A stretch of DNA of 64,000 nt from JADHLJ01 sp038146985 (GTDB taxonomy: Bacteria; Pseudomonadota; Alphaproteobacteria; Thalassobaculales; Thalassobaculaceae): the NCBI GenBank assembly GCA_038146985.1, contig JAYQSQ010000009.1, positions 62,001 through 126,000 on the forward strand, read 5' to 3'. The stretch's first letter is position 1. Each line of letters starts with the position of its first letter. The notes under the pieces were generated by a model. It was not told where the DNA came from, made no database searches, and saw only the letters and a program-made list of their open reading frames with translations. The position numbers were made by a program, and so were the translations under genes. Below, in pieces: positions 26,696-35,253 of the stretch.

Positions 26696-27916
26696 ATGTA
26701 CGACTTGCTTGCAGGCCTTCGGGTCATCGAAGGATCCGCGTTCGTGGCGGCGCCGCTGGGCGGCATGACGCTGGCGCAGCTCGGTGCAGAGGTCATCCGC
26801 TTCGACCCCGTCGGCGGCGGCATGGATCATCGTCGCTGGCCTCTCGACGGCCAGGGACGCAGCCTCTATTGGGCCGGTCTGAACAAGGGCAAAAAGTCCA
26901 TCGCGGTCAATACCCGCGAGGAGGAGGGCCGTGAGCTGATTCGAGCCCTGATCTGCGAGCCAGGGCCGGATCGCGGCGTGTTCCTCACCAATCACCCACC
27001 GGGTGGTCCCTTCGCCTACGAAACGCTGAAGGCGCGGCGGGACGATCTGATCATGCTGAATGTTCTGGGCAGCCACGACGGCTCTCCCGCGGTCGATTAT
27101 ACGATCAATTGCGCCCTCGGGTTTCCTTTCGCCACGGGACCGCGCGGCCATGACCGGCCGGTCAATCATTTGCTGCCGGCCTGGGATCTGGTCACCGGCA
27201 GCATGGCGGCGACCGGTATTCTGGCGGCAGAGCGCAAGAGATCGCGCAACGGCGGGGGACAACTGATCAACCTCGCGCTCTCGGATATCGGGATCTGGGT
27301 CGCGAGCGCGATGGGACATATCGCCGAGGCGGAGCTTCTCGGGCGCAACCGGGTGGCCGACGGCAATCATGTCTATGGCGCCTTCGGTCATGACTTCGCA
27401 ACCTCGGACGGCCATAGGGTGATGCTGACGGCACTCACCAAGGCGCAGTGGCAACGCCTTAAGAAGGCGGTCGGTATCGAGGCGCCGGTGGCGCGGATCG
27501 AGACGGAACGGTCTCTGAACCTTGATGACGAGGGCGACCGCTATCAGGCGCGCGACGACATCGTATCGCTGATCACGCCATGGGTTGCGGCACGTGATGT
27601 CGACGCGGTCCGCGCCGCGCTGGACGGCGCGGGAGTGCTCTGGGGGCCGTACCGGACCTTCACCGAACTGGTGGGCGAGGATCCGCGCTGCTCCACCGCC
27701 AATCCGATGATGAACCGCATCAGCCAACCCGGTATCGGCGACTATCTTGCCGCTGGACTGCCTCTGCGATTCTCGGAATTGAAGGCTCTACCGGTTGCTC
27801 CGGCGCCGATCCTCGGAGCAGATACCGATGCCGTGCTCGCAAGTGCGCTGGGGCTGCCGGATCATGCCATCGCGGATCTGCACGATCGCGGCATCGTCGG
27901 TGGGCCCGTGGTTTAG
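26696..27916 (+). CDS. CaiB/BaiF family CoA-transferase (family III)
   Basis: A 406-residue protein with the family III layout: N-terminal MYDLLAGLRVIEGSAFVAAP, LNKGKKSIAVN (CoA binding), the catalytic aspartate D164 in LLPAWDLVTG, and NRVADGNHVYGAFG. It would move CoA between an acyl-CoA donor and a carboxylate. It is cotranscribed with the monooxygenase, suggesting activation then hydroxylation of one aromatic or carboxylic substrate, though a complete pathway is not present here. It starts ATG at 26696. Its stop overlaps that of the convergent phosphatase gene. Confidence 0.9.
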   Translation: MYDLLAGLRVIEGSAFVAAPLGGMTLAQLGAEVIRFDPVGGGMDHRRWPLDGQGRSLYWAGLNKGKKSIAVNTREEEGRELIRALICEPGPDRGVFLTNHPPGGPFAYETLKARRDDLIMLNVLGSHDGSPAVDYTINCALGFPFATGPRGHDRPVNHLLPAWDLVTGSMAATGILAAERKRSRNGGGQLINLALSDIGIWVASAMGHIAEAELLGRNRVADGNHVYGAFGHDFATSDGHRVMLTALTKAQWQRLKKAVGIEAPVARIETERSLNLDDEGDRYQARDDIVSLITPWVAARDVDAVRAALDGAGVLWGPYRTFTELVGEDPRCSTANPMMNRISQPGIGDYLAAGLPLRFSELKALPVAPAPILGADTDAVLASALGLPDHAIADLHDRGIVGGPVV

Positions 27917-28425
27917 CGCCGCCAGGTTCCGGCGAGATCCTGCGCCTCAAGCCATTCGGCGAACCGCTCGGGCTGATATTCGCTATTGGCCCATTCGGCG
28001 ATGGTCATGCCACCACCGTCGGCGGCGAAATAGCGCGGGAAGTGACGGATCCAACGCTGATAGCGCTTCGGCAGGTGCAGATAGGGGAACAGCGACATTT
28101 GCCGTTGCGCCAACTCGAGACTGCCCGTTCCGTCCCGCCAGAGGATAAAGAGCGCGGCGGCAAGCGCCGTGCGGTCGGCGCCGCCCGAGCACTTGATCAG
28201 CATCGGGCGCGGGGCGTTCTCGAAAGCCTCGAGCAGGCCGGCGAGCATTTCTTTCCTCGGCAGACGACGCGAATGCAACGGCCGGTCAAGATAGGCGATT
28301 CCCAATGCCTCGCACGCGGCGCGCTCCGGCAGATACCAGCTCGATTTGGGATTCTCGCCGCGCAGGTTCACGACCGTGGCGATGCCATGGGCCGCGAGTA
28401 AAGCCGAGACATGGCCGCCATACAT
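27913..28425 (-). CDS. Tyrosine/dual-specificity protein phosphatase-like protein
   Basis: At least 170 residues with the phosphatase P-loop IKCSGGADRTALA (C79, R85 of the CX5R loop) and an upstream VVNLRGENPKSSWY segment typical of bacterial DSP-like enzymes that lie in operons with housekeeping genes. The first ATG in frame (28425) falls inside the fold: the preceding codons encode ARAYNWHKVDDGLYRSAQ, which matches the usual family N-terminus. No ATG, GTG or TTG occurs in that frame between the hisS stop and this ATG, so the true start is either unusual (CTG) or obscured by a sequence error. The gene follows hisS on the same strand. Confidence 0.75.
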   Translation of the reverse strand: MYGGHVSALLAAHGIATVVNLRGENPKSSWYLPERAACEALGIAYLDRPLHSRRLPRKEMLAGLLEAFENAPRPMLIKCSGGADRTALAAALFILWRDGTGSLELAQRQMSLFPYLHLPKRYQRWIRHFPRYFAADGGGMTIAEWANSEYQPERFAEWLEAQDLAGTWRR

Positions 28426-28513
28426 CTGCGCCGAGCGATACAGGCCGTCATCGACCTTGTGCCAATTGTAGGCGCGGGCCAGGACGAAATGCCACGGCGA
28501 CAGGGCGCCGCTC

Positions 28514-29839
28514 CTATTCCGGCATCCAGGTCGCCGGGTCGGCGGGAACCTGATCGCGGGACGCCGAATTCTTCACCTGGTGTTCGCCGCCTTCCTCGAC
28601 CGGCGGGAACCATATCCAGGGGATACCCTTCTCGTCGGCATATCTGAGCTGTGCGTTCAGCTTCCGGTCCTCGTGATACTGCTCCACCTTGAAGCCGCGC
28701 GCTCTGAGGGTATGGGCGGTTTCACGGACCAGCGCGTAAGGGGCGCCGCGGGTATGGGCGACCAGAATGTCGGTCGGTGCCTTGCGGCCTGCTTGAATGC
28801 GGCCTTCGCGCATCAGCTTGGCGAAAATCCTGGTCAAGCCGATGGAGATGCCGATGCCCGGCAGGCGCTTACTGACCAGATCGCCCACCAGGTTGTCGTA
28901 GCGACCGCCGCCGCAGACCGTAGGAAAATCCGGGAAATCGGCGAACTTTGCTTCATAGACCGTCCCGGTATAGTAGGCGAGGCCTCGGGCAATGGAGAGA
29001 TCCGCGACGAAAGTGCCGTCCGGAAACCGCTCCAACTCCCGCATCACGAAATGCAACTCGTCGAGGCCTTGTTCCAGCAGCTCCGAGGCGACGCCGAGGG
29101 CTCGGACCTTCTGAACGACGGAAGCGTCATTGCCTTTGATTTCAGCCAAGGCGAGCACTTTCGCGATGGTCGCGGCATCAAGCCCAAGCTCCTCCGTCAG
29201 CATCGCGCCGACGCCGTTCGGGCCGATCTTGTCGAGTTTGTCGATGATCCGGATCGCGTTGCCCGCATCCTTGATTCCGAGGCCGCTGTAATAGCCTTCC
29301 AACACCTTGCGGTTGTTGATCTTGGTGACCAGCGGCCCGGCGCCGATCGCTTCGACCGCCTCGTGCATGATGACCGGGATCTCGGCGTCGAAATGCAACG
29401 GGATCTCCCGGGTATCGACGACGTCCACGTCGCACTGAAGGAATTCCCGGAACCGGCCGTCCTGGGGCCGCTCGCCCCGCCAGGCCTTCTGGATCTGATA
29501 ACGTTTGAACGGAAAGGTCAGCTCGTTCAGATTCGCCGCCACATACCGCGCCATCGGGACCGTCATGTCATAGTGCAGCGCGTAGGTCGGTTCCGCCTTA
29601 TCGGACGGATCCGCCATCAGCCTGCCGATCGTGTAGATCTCCTTGTCGGTATCACCCTGCTTCAGCAGAACGTCGACGGGTTCGACCGAACGGGGTTCAA
29701 TCGAGGCGAAGCCGTAGCTTTCGAATACCGTCCGCAGCTTGTCGATCCAGTCCAGCTCGACCATCCGGTATTCCGGGAGCAGTTCCGGAAAACCGCTGAT
29801 CGGGCGGAGTTTCTCTTTCGGTGTCATGGGCGATGACAT
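28514..29839 (-). CDS. hisS: Histidine-tRNA ligase
   Basis: A 441-residue class II aminoacyl-tRNA synthetase. Class II motif 1 is ISGFPELLPEYRMVE, motif 2 is QIQKAWRGERPQDGRFREFLQCDVDV, motif 3 is GIGISIGLTRI, and the histidine-specific LAYYTGTVYEA and CGGGRYDNL are present. The C-terminal anticodon-binding domain ends WMPE. The ATG at 29839 has AAGGTG seven bases upstream; a GTG three codons earlier is possible. The sequence belongs to the group of longer, ATG-like alphaproteobacterial HisRS. No paralogue such as HisZ is nearby. Confidence 0.93.
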   Translation of the reverse strand: MSSPMTPKEKLRPISGFPELLPEYRMVELDWIDKLRTVFESYGFASIEPRSVEPVDVLLKQGDTDKEIYTIGRLMADPSDKAEPTYALHYDMTVPMARYVAANLNELTFPFKRYQIQKAWRGERPQDGRFREFLQCDVDVVDTREIPLHFDAEIPVIMHEAVEAIGAGPLVTKINNRKVLEGYYSGLGIKDAGNAIRIIDKLDKIGPNGVGAMLTEELGLDAATIAKVLALAEIKGNDASVVQKVRALGVASELLEQGLDELHFVMRELERFPDGTFVADLSIARGLAYYTGTVYEAKFADFPDFPTVCGGGRYDNLVGDLVSKRLPGIGISIGLTRIFAKLMREGRIQAGRKAPTDILVAHTRGAPYALVRETAHTLRARGFKVEQYHEDRKLNAQLRYADEKGIPWIWFPPVEEGGEHQVKNSASRDQVPADPATWMPE

Positions 29840-29872
29840 GGGGTTCACCTTTGGCCACGCTTCGTGCTGGAG

Positions 29873-29889
29873 GACGGGGAGCCCCCGTC
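29873..29889 (-). terminator. Hairpin between gapR and hisS
   Basis: GACGGGG (29873-29879) and CCCCGTC (29883-29889) form a 7-bp stem with a three-base loop, just after the gapR stop on the minus strand. No U tract follows, so it may be a weak terminator or attenuator setting different levels of gapR and hisS. Confidence 0.3.
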
Positions 29890-29895
29890 GGGTCG

Positions 29896-30141
29896 TTACA
29901 CCATGCCGATTGCGTGCTGATAGAGCTGGAGAAGCTCCTCCTGCTCCTGGCGGTCTTCGCGGTCGAGTCTCCTCAGGCGGATGATCTGGCGCATGATCTT
30001 CACGTCGAAGCCGTTGCCTTTGGCCTCGGAGAAGACTTCACGGATATCGGCCGCCAGGGCGGCTTTTTCCTCCTCGAGGCGCTCGATCCGTTCAATGTAG
30101 GAACGCAACTGATCGCCCGCGATGCCGCCAACCTCGGCCAT
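29896..30141 (-). CDS. gapR: GapR family DNA-binding protein (DUF2312)
   Basis: An 81-residue protein starting MAEVGGIAGDQLRSYIERIERL. The pattern of a coiled-coil helix (RIERLEEEKAALAADIREV), the conserved AKGNGFDVKIMRQIIRLRR and a C-terminal ELLQLYQHAIG matches DUF2312. In Caulobacter this protein, GapR, binds AT-rich overtwisted DNA and is needed for replication and chromosome segregation. GAGGATGG precedes the ATG at 30139-30141; the longer upstream frame is not conserved. It lies upstream of hisS. Confidence 0.9.
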   Translation of the reverse strand: MAEVGGIAGDQLRSYIERIERLEEEKAALAADIREVFSEAKGNGFDVKIMRQIIRLRRLDREDRQEQEELLQLYQHAIGMV

Positions 30142-30273
30142 GATCCATCCTCTTCCATCAATGATCGGCCCGGACAATAGTCGTCCAACAGGCTGCCTGC
30201 AAGTGGTTGACAGGATGGAGCAAATCATGAACAATTTACATTGATGACCGATGCTAATCATGCCTAAACTCTA

Positions 30274-30624
30274 GTGCGGCGCCTTTGGCGCTGCTTCGAT
30301 CAGGGTCGATTCCAGGACGCCCGCCCGTTATTGGCGGCCGATTTCGAAGCCTTTTGGCCGAACACCCGGGAACGTATTCGCGGCCCGGAGAATTTCATCG
30401 CCCTGAACGAGGCCTATCCCGGCAACTGGCGGTGTGATGTAGAGAAGGTCATCGCCGTGCCAAAAGGGGCGGTGACAGTAACGCGCATCCGGGATGGCGA
30501 CGTTGCGTTCATCGCCGTCTCGTTTTTCGAGGTCACGGGAGACCGGATCGCGCGGGCGGAGGAGTTTTTCGGCGATGTGGCCGAGCCTCCTTTCGACCGG
30601 TCCGCATGGGCGGAGTGGTATTAG
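30274..30624 (+). CDS. SnoaL/NTF2-like fold protein
   Basis: A 116-residue protein starting at a GTG, with an in-frame stop 9 bases before it. The motif LWRCFDQGRFQDARPLLAAD (the first helix pair) and TVTRIRDGDVAFIAVSFFEVTGDRIARAEEFFGD (the beta sheet) are typical of the NTF2/SnoaL superfamily, a cone-shaped pocket used for small-ligand binding or isomerase chemistry. No catalytic residue can be assigned. The stop overlaps by four bases that of the convergent YHS-like gene. Confidence 0.65.
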   Translation: MRRLWRCFDQGRFQDARPLLAADFEAFWPNTRERIRGPENFIALNEAYPGNWRCDVEKVIAVPKGAVTVTRIRDGDVAFIAVSFFEVTGDRIARAEEFFGDVAEPPFDRSAWAEWY

Positions 30625-30803
30625 CCGGAGGATCGTTTCGCGCTGTCGAAATGGCGCAGCGCGGTCTCGAATTTGTCCCTGCAACCGGTATTGCAGAAAC
30701 CCACGACATCGCCTTTGTAACGGGTGAGGGAATCCGCCCGCACCGGCTTGCCCGACCAGGGGCAGGTCTCATTGATGCAATCCGAGAGTTCGAGCGTCTC
30801 CAT
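30621..30803 (-). CDS. YHS-like zinc-binding small protein
   Basis: A 60-residue protein, METLELSDCINETCPWSGKP, with the metal-binding pattern CPWSGKPV..DSLTRYKG..VGFCNTGCRDKFETAL. The cysteines C14, C37 and C41 plus C9 could hold a zinc ion, as in the YHS/TRASH fold. Genes with this product are sometimes labelled glutathione S-transferase in databases, a name with no support here. The function is unknown; metal sensing or delivery is plausible. It is convergent with the SnoaL-like gene. Confidence 0.75.
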   Translation of the reverse strand: METLELSDCINETCPWSGKPVRADSLTRYKGDVVGFCNTGCRDKFETALRHFDSAKRSSG

Positions 30804-30905
30804 GTCTGCCTCCTTTGGTTCGGCGCGGTTTCCTGGCAGACTTTACCGCGGATCGGCCTCGCCGTCCGCCGGTGACAGGTCGAGCCGATCGGAAAGGCGT
30901 TCTTC

Positions 30906-31652
30906 ATGCTCGAAGCGATGATCTCGTGGCTCTATCCGGCGGCGGGCGTTATCGGGGCCATCGCGGCGATCGGCGCGCTGACCACAAGGAAGGGCGGCGA
31001 CATGCACCGCCGGACCGGTCGGGCCGGGTTCTGGGCGATGCTGGTCCTGGCCGGCTGCGTGATCTGGACGGGTCTGTCGGCCAACGGATATCTCACATTG
31101 CTATTGGGGTTACTGAGCGGCTATCTGGCGATCTCCGGATACCGCGCGCTCTATCTGAAACGGTCGGTTCCCCGCGCCACATTCGGGCCGACGCGGGCGG
31201 GCGCCTTGGACAAGGGGCTCGCGCAGCTTCTGCTGGTCACCTGCTGCGCCGTCAGTGCCTGGGGGATGATGGCGCTTCCGGCGGAGCTCGACGCATTCGA
31301 GTTACCGAAGGTTGAAACCGTGCTGATGATCGTAATCGGCCTAGCGGGAGCGATGTTGGCCCTGCGAGACCTCGGGCGGTTCAGAACACCGCCGCCGGAT
31401 CCGAACCGGTGGCTGATCATTCACGTCACAAGGATGCTGTGTTCCGTCACCGTCGCCGGCATCGCAGCGAGCGTCGAGTTCGCGGTTTCGGTTCCGGAAG
31501 TCCTGCGCTGGGCGGTCCCGGCAACTGCCGGGGGCATCGCGATCTGGATTACCGTGAGATGGCTCGCCGGCCGACTGCAACACGAGGGTGATCCCCGCTC
31601 CTACTACGACATCAGGATCGCAGAGTTGCACGCGGAATCTGAAGAATCCTAG
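30906..31652 (+). CDS. Seven-helix membrane protein (DUF2306-like)
   Basis: A 248-residue integral membrane protein. Hydrophobic segments lie at about 9-25, 41-56, 60-78, 102-119, 135-152, 168-188 and 195-215. The N-terminal feature KGGDMHRRTGRAGFWAML, with a histidine and GR-x-x-FW, is shared with DUF2306 membrane proteins. A short cytoplasmic tail follows. I cannot assign a function. The gene is flanked by small cytosolic genes, and its TAG overlaps the stop of the EVE-domain gene. Confidence 0.65.
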   Translation: MLEAMISWLYPAAGVIGAIAAIGALTTRKGGDMHRRTGRAGFWAMLVLAGCVIWTGLSANGYLTLLLGLLSGYLAISGYRALYLKRSVPRATFGPTRAGALDKGLAQLLLVTCCAVSAWGMMALPAELDAFELPKVETVLMIVIGLAGAMLALRDLGRFRTPPPDPNRWLIIHVTRMLCSVTVAGIAASVEFAVSVPEVLRWAVPATAGGIAIWITVRWLAGRLQHEGDPRSYYDIRIAELHAESEES

Positions 31653-32068
31653 GGAGCGGTATCGCCCATCTTGCAGATCAGTTTCCACTGCGCGTCGCTG
31701 ACCGGCACCACCGAAAGCCTCGATTGCCGCACCAGGCCAAAGTCGGACAGACGTTCCTCCGCCTTGATCTCGGCCAGGGTCACGGGGCGCTTGAACGGCC
31801 GCACCGCCTTGACATCAACCATCCCGAACCGGCCGGAGGCGTCAGTGTGATCGGGATGGTATTCGGCGCAAACCTCGACAATGCCGACGATCTGCTTCTC
31901 GTTGACCGAATGATAGAAAAACCCCCGGTCCCCGATCTTCATCGCTTTCATGTTATTCGAGGCTTGGTAGTTGCGCACGCCGTCCCAGCCTTCGCCCACC
32001 TCGCCTTTCTTGATCTGATCATCCCAGGACCAAGTGCCGGGTTCGGACTTGAACAGCCAATATGACAT
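31649..32068 (-). CDS. EVE domain-containing protein
   Basis: A 139-residue protein starting MSYWLFKSEPGTWSWDDQIKKG. This opening, with W-x-F-K-S-E-P, and the following GVRNYQASNNMKAMKIGDRGFFYHS and GIVEVCAEYHPD define the EVE domain (PUA-like fold, as in human THYN1). EVE proteins are thought to read modified bases such as 5-hydroxymethylcytosine in DNA or modified RNA. The ligand here is unknown. The start at 32066-32068 is chosen over a longer, non-conserved extension. It is convergent with the membrane protein gene. Confidence 0.9.
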   Translation of the reverse strand: MSYWLFKSEPGTWSWDDQIKKGEVGEGWDGVRNYQASNNMKAMKIGDRGFFYHSVNEKQIVGIVEVCAEYHPDHTDASGRFGMVDVKAVRPFKRPVTLAEIKAEERLSDFGLVRQSRLSVVPVSDAQWKLICKMGDTAP

Positions 32069-32170
32069 GAGTGAGCGCTCCAGTTGCGGGCGAGTAGTCC
32101 GGGCCAGTGCCGCCGAACATCGCCCGAAGCTTAGCGCAGATTCCGGGGCCACGAAAATCCCGATGCTTGC

Positions 32171-33172
32171 CTATCGGTCGATTTCCCGCCGCAGCGGTCG
32201 TCCCATCAGACCGTCTATCGCCGCGCGCAGATCGGTGCCCCGGTTGAGGACCAGATGGACTGCCTGGCAGATCGGAAGATCGACGCCAAGGGCCGTGGCC
32301 CGCATCATAATCGCCTCAGCGGTAAAACGGCCTTCGACGACGCCACCCATGTTTTTCAGGGCCTTGTCCATCACCTCACCTCGGCCAAGCGCCTCGCCGA
32401 AACGGAAATTGCGCGATTGCCGGCTGGCGCAGGTCATCGCCAGGTCACCGAGGCCGGCAAGGCCCGCGAGCGTCTCGGCGCGGCCGCCGAGCGCGACCGC
32501 GAGGCGCGTGGCCTCGGCAAGCCCTCGGGTGATCAGCGCGGCGCGCGTGTTCTCGCCCATCCCGATGCCCGCCGCGATGCCGCAGGAGATGGCGAGAACG
32601 TTCTTGATGGCGCCGCCGACCTCCGCGCCGATTACATCCTCCGAAAGATAAGGCCGAAAGGTCGGCGTGCCGGTTGCCGCGGCGATCGCGGCGCCAAGGC
32701 TCTGGTCTCCGATCGCCAGGGTTACCGCCGTCGGCAGGCCGCGCGCCGCTTCTATGGCGAAGGTGGGTCCCGACAGACAGCCGCTGGGACGGTTCAGCAG
32801 CGCCTCTCCGATTACCTCGGTCATCAGCAATCCGGTGCCGATTTCCAATCCCTTGGCACAGCAGATGACCGGGATTTGTTCCGCCAGGTGACTCGCGATC
32901 TCACCACAGACGCCTCGGATCTGTTGCGCTGGAACCACGAGAAACACCGCATCGGATCGGCATACTTCCTCGAGCCGGGTCGTGGCGTGGATCCGGCCAT
33001 CCAGGGTGATGCCTGGCAGATAGCGAGGATTTGCCCGATCGCGTTCGATGGCCGTGACCGTTGTCTCGTCCCGCGCCCAAAGCCGAACATCGGTTCCTGC
33101 CGTGGCCACGATATGCGCCAGCGCGGTGCCCCAGGCGCCGCCGCCGATGATCCCGATGCGCCGGATCGTCAT
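32171..33172 (-). CDS. gpsA: NAD(P)H-dependent glycerol-3-phosphate dehydrogenase
   Basis: A 333-residue enzyme making sn-glycerol-3-phosphate for phospholipids. The NAD(P)-binding loop is IGIIGGGAWGTALAHIVA (6-23), with the family's RDE at the end of the second strand (WARDE). Catalytic Lys is in CCAKGLE and the conserved SGPTFAIEAARGLPT and GGAIKNVLAISCGIAAG follow. The C-terminal helix bundle has GLAGLGDLAMTCAS. The ATG at 33170-33172 overlaps the tsaD stop as ATGA, indicating translational coupling in a tsaD-gpsA operon. Confidence 0.94.
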   Translation of the reverse strand: MTIRRIGIIGGGAWGTALAHIVATAGTDVRLWARDETTVTAIERDRANPRYLPGITLDGRIHATTRLEEVCRSDAVFLVVPAQQIRGVCGEIASHLAEQIPVICCAKGLEIGTGLLMTEVIGEALLNRPSGCLSGPTFAIEAARGLPTAVTLAIGDQSLGAAIAAATGTPTFRPYLSEDVIGAEVGGAIKNVLAISCGIAAGIGMGENTRAALITRGLAEATRLAVALGGRAETLAGLAGLGDLAMTCASRQSRNFRFGEALGRGEVMDKALKNMGGVVEGRFTAEAIMMRATALGVDLPICQAVHLVLNRGTDLRAAIDGLMGRPLRREIDR

Positions 33173-34242
33173 GCCTTCACACCGGCGCCGATCGCCTTGC
33201 CGGCGGTCGGGTCCAAGGGCCAGCGCGGGCGCGGAGCGAAATCGAGCCCATCCACATCGCCGATCCGCAAGCGCTCGATGCCTGCCCAGGCGATCATCGC
33301 CGCGTTGTCGGTGCAGAGCGCGGGCGGTGGGGCGACGAAAGGCATGTCCCGATCTTCGGCGAGACGAGCGAGCGCGGCGCGGATTGCCTGATTGGCCGCG
33401 ACACCGCCCGCGACCACGAAAGGCTGGCCGCTGCCGTGGTCGCGCTGGAAAGCCTCGATCGCATTGCCGCACCGGTCCGCGAGAACTGCGGCAACGGCGA
33501 CCTGGAAGCCGGCGCAAAGGTCATTGACCGCGGACGGGTCCGGCGTACCGATTTCCTCAATCCTGCGCCGCACCGCGGTTTTCAGACCGGAGAACGAAAA
33601 GTCGCACCCGGGGCGGCCCGCCATCGGACGCGGCAGATCGAAGCGCTCCGGGTCGCCGTCTCGCGCCGCCTTCTCGACCGCGGGGCCGCCCGGAAAACCG
33701 AGTCCGAGCATCTTGGCGGTCTTGTCGAAGGCCTCGCCGACAGCGTCGTCGATGGTCGTGCCGAGCCGGCGATAGGTGCCGACGCCCAATACCGAAAGCA
33801 ATTGGCAGTGGCCGCCGGAAACCAGAAGCAGGAGATACGGAAACTCGATCCCGTCCGTCAGCCGCGCCGTCAGGGCGTGGCCTTCCAGGTGGTTGACAGC
33901 GATAAACGGACGATCCGCCGCCAGTGCAATGCCCTTGGCCAGCGTCGCGCCGACCAGTACGCCGCCGATCAGGCCCGGCCCGCCGGTCGCGGCCACCGCA
34001 TCCAGATCCTCGAAGGAGAGCCCGGCTTCGGCCATCGCCGTTCTTACGACACCGTCGAGGGACTGGACATGTGCTCTGGCGGCGATTTCCGGAACCACGC
34101 CGCCGAAGGGGCGGTGCTCGTCAAACTGCGAAAGAATGATGTTCGAGCGGATCACGCGGTCGCCGGTGACGATCGCGGCGGCGGTCTCGTCGCAACTCGA
34201 CTCGATACCGAGGACGATAGGCGAGCGCGTCCCGTCGTTCAT
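33169..34242 (-). CDS. tsaD: tRNA N6-adenosine threonylcarbamoyltransferase TsaD
   Basis: A 357-residue ASKHA-fold enzyme that completes t6A37 on ANN-decoding tRNAs with TsaB and TsaE. The N-terminal GIESSCDETAAAIV, the metal-binding HLEGH (in IAVNHLEGHALTARL), VSGGHCQL, and the ATP-binding VVAGGVAANQAIR and CTDNAAMIAWAG are intact. It diverges from hemC with 51 nt between the starts, so this interval holds both promoters. Downstream it is coupled to gpsA. Confidence 0.95.
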   Translation of the reverse strand: MNDGTRSPIVLGIESSCDETAAAIVTGDRVIRSNIILSQFDEHRPFGGVVPEIAARAHVQSLDGVVRTAMAEAGLSFEDLDAVAATGGPGLIGGVLVGATLAKGIALAADRPFIAVNHLEGHALTARLTDGIEFPYLLLLVSGGHCQLLSVLGVGTYRRLGTTIDDAVGEAFDKTAKMLGLGFPGGPAVEKAARDGDPERFDLPRPMAGRPGCDFSFSGLKTAVRRRIEEIGTPDPSAVNDLCAGFQVAVAAVLADRCGNAIEAFQRDHGSGQPFVVAGGVAANQAIRAALARLAEDRDMPFVAPPPALCTDNAAMIAWAGIERLRIGDVDGLDFAPRPRWPLDPTAGKAIGAGVKA

Positions 34243-34293
34243 GGTGGCATTCGTCCTTTCCTTGCTCTTGCGCCCGGTCTACACAGGCGAGCC

Positions 34294-35250
34294 ATGGAAG
34301 ACCAGAACAAAGGCGCGGCATTGATCCGCATCGGAACCCGCGGCTCCAAGCTCGCCTTGGCCCAGGCCGAGGAACTGCGCGCGCGGCTCGCCAAGGCGCA
34401 TGAGGAATTGCAGCCGTCCGGCGCCGTCGAGATCGTGGTGATTACGACGACCGGCGATGCGGTGCGGGACAGGCCGCTAGCCGAAATCGGCGGCAAGGGC
34501 CTGTTCATGAAGGAGATCGAGGAGGCTTTGGTTGCGGGACGCGTGGATCTGGCGTTGCACTCGATGAAGGACGTGGAAACCTTCTTGACGCCCGGTACGG
34601 AAATCACCTGCGTGCTGCCTCGGGAAGATCCGAGGGATGCGTTCCTGTCTCCGATTGCCGATCATCTCGATACCTTACCCGACGGGGCCGTTGTCGGGAC
34701 CTCGTCGGTGCGCCGCGCAGCCTTGATCAGAAACCGGCGGCCCGACCTGAAAACGGTTCTTTACCGGGGCAATGTGGATACCCGTCTCACCAAACTGGAA
34801 GCGGGCGAGGTGGACGCGACCCTGCTCGCGCTGGCCGGTTTGAAGCGTCTCGGGCTGGGCGAGCGGGCGACACGGGTCCTGAGCCTCGAGGAGATGCCGC
34901 CGGCCGTCGCCCAGGGCGCGATCGGCGCACAATGCAGGATTGCGGAATCCGAAGCGGACGTGCGACTGCGGGGTTGGCTGGCGGCGATCAATGACGTCGA
35001 CAGCGAGATTTGCGTGACCGCCGAACGGTCCATGCTCGCGGCGCTCGACGGGTCATGCCGCACGCCGATAGCCGGGCATGCGGTCCTGGACAAGGCCGGC
35101 GGGCTCGAGTTGACGGGACATGTCGTTTCGCCCGATGGCGCGCGGCTCCACCGGGCATGCGAGACCGGGGCCGTGGAAGATGCCGCGGCGCTGGGCCAAT
35201 CGGTGGGTGAGCGACTGTTGGCGTTGGCCGGCGCGGACCTGGTGCGATAG
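34294..35250 (+). CDS. hemC: Hydroxymethylbilane synthase (porphobilinogen deaminase)
   Basis: A 318-residue enzyme that polymerises four porphobilinogens to hydroxymethylbilane. GTRGSKLALAQAEELR, GKGLFMKEIEEAL, LHSMKDV and the dipyrromethane-cofactor cysteine in LDGSCRTPIAGHA are present. The ATG at 34294 (MEDQNKG) is the first in-frame start after the divergent tsaD start; a much longer upstream frame is a shadow. It is followed after 3 nt by hemD, so the two form an operon. Confidence 0.95.
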   Translation: MEDQNKGAALIRIGTRGSKLALAQAEELRARLAKAHEELQPSGAVEIVVITTTGDAVRDRPLAEIGGKGLFMKEIEEALVAGRVDLALHSMKDVETFLTPGTEITCVLPREDPRDAFLSPIADHLDTLPDGAVVGTSSVRRAALIRNRRPDLKTVLYRGNVDTRLTKLEAGEVDATLLALAGLKRLGLGERATRVLSLEEMPPAVAQGAIGAQCRIAESEADVRLRGWLAAINDVDSEICVTAERSMLAALDGSCRTPIAGHAVLDKAGGLELTGHVVSPDGARLHRACETGAVEDAAALGQSVGERLLALAGADLVR

Positions 35251-35253
35251 CCC

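Noticed and set aside
30621..30803. A glutathione S-transferase, as similar proteins are sometimes named
   Set aside because: At 60 residues it has none of the thioredoxin or helical GST domain; the cysteine pattern is YHS-like.
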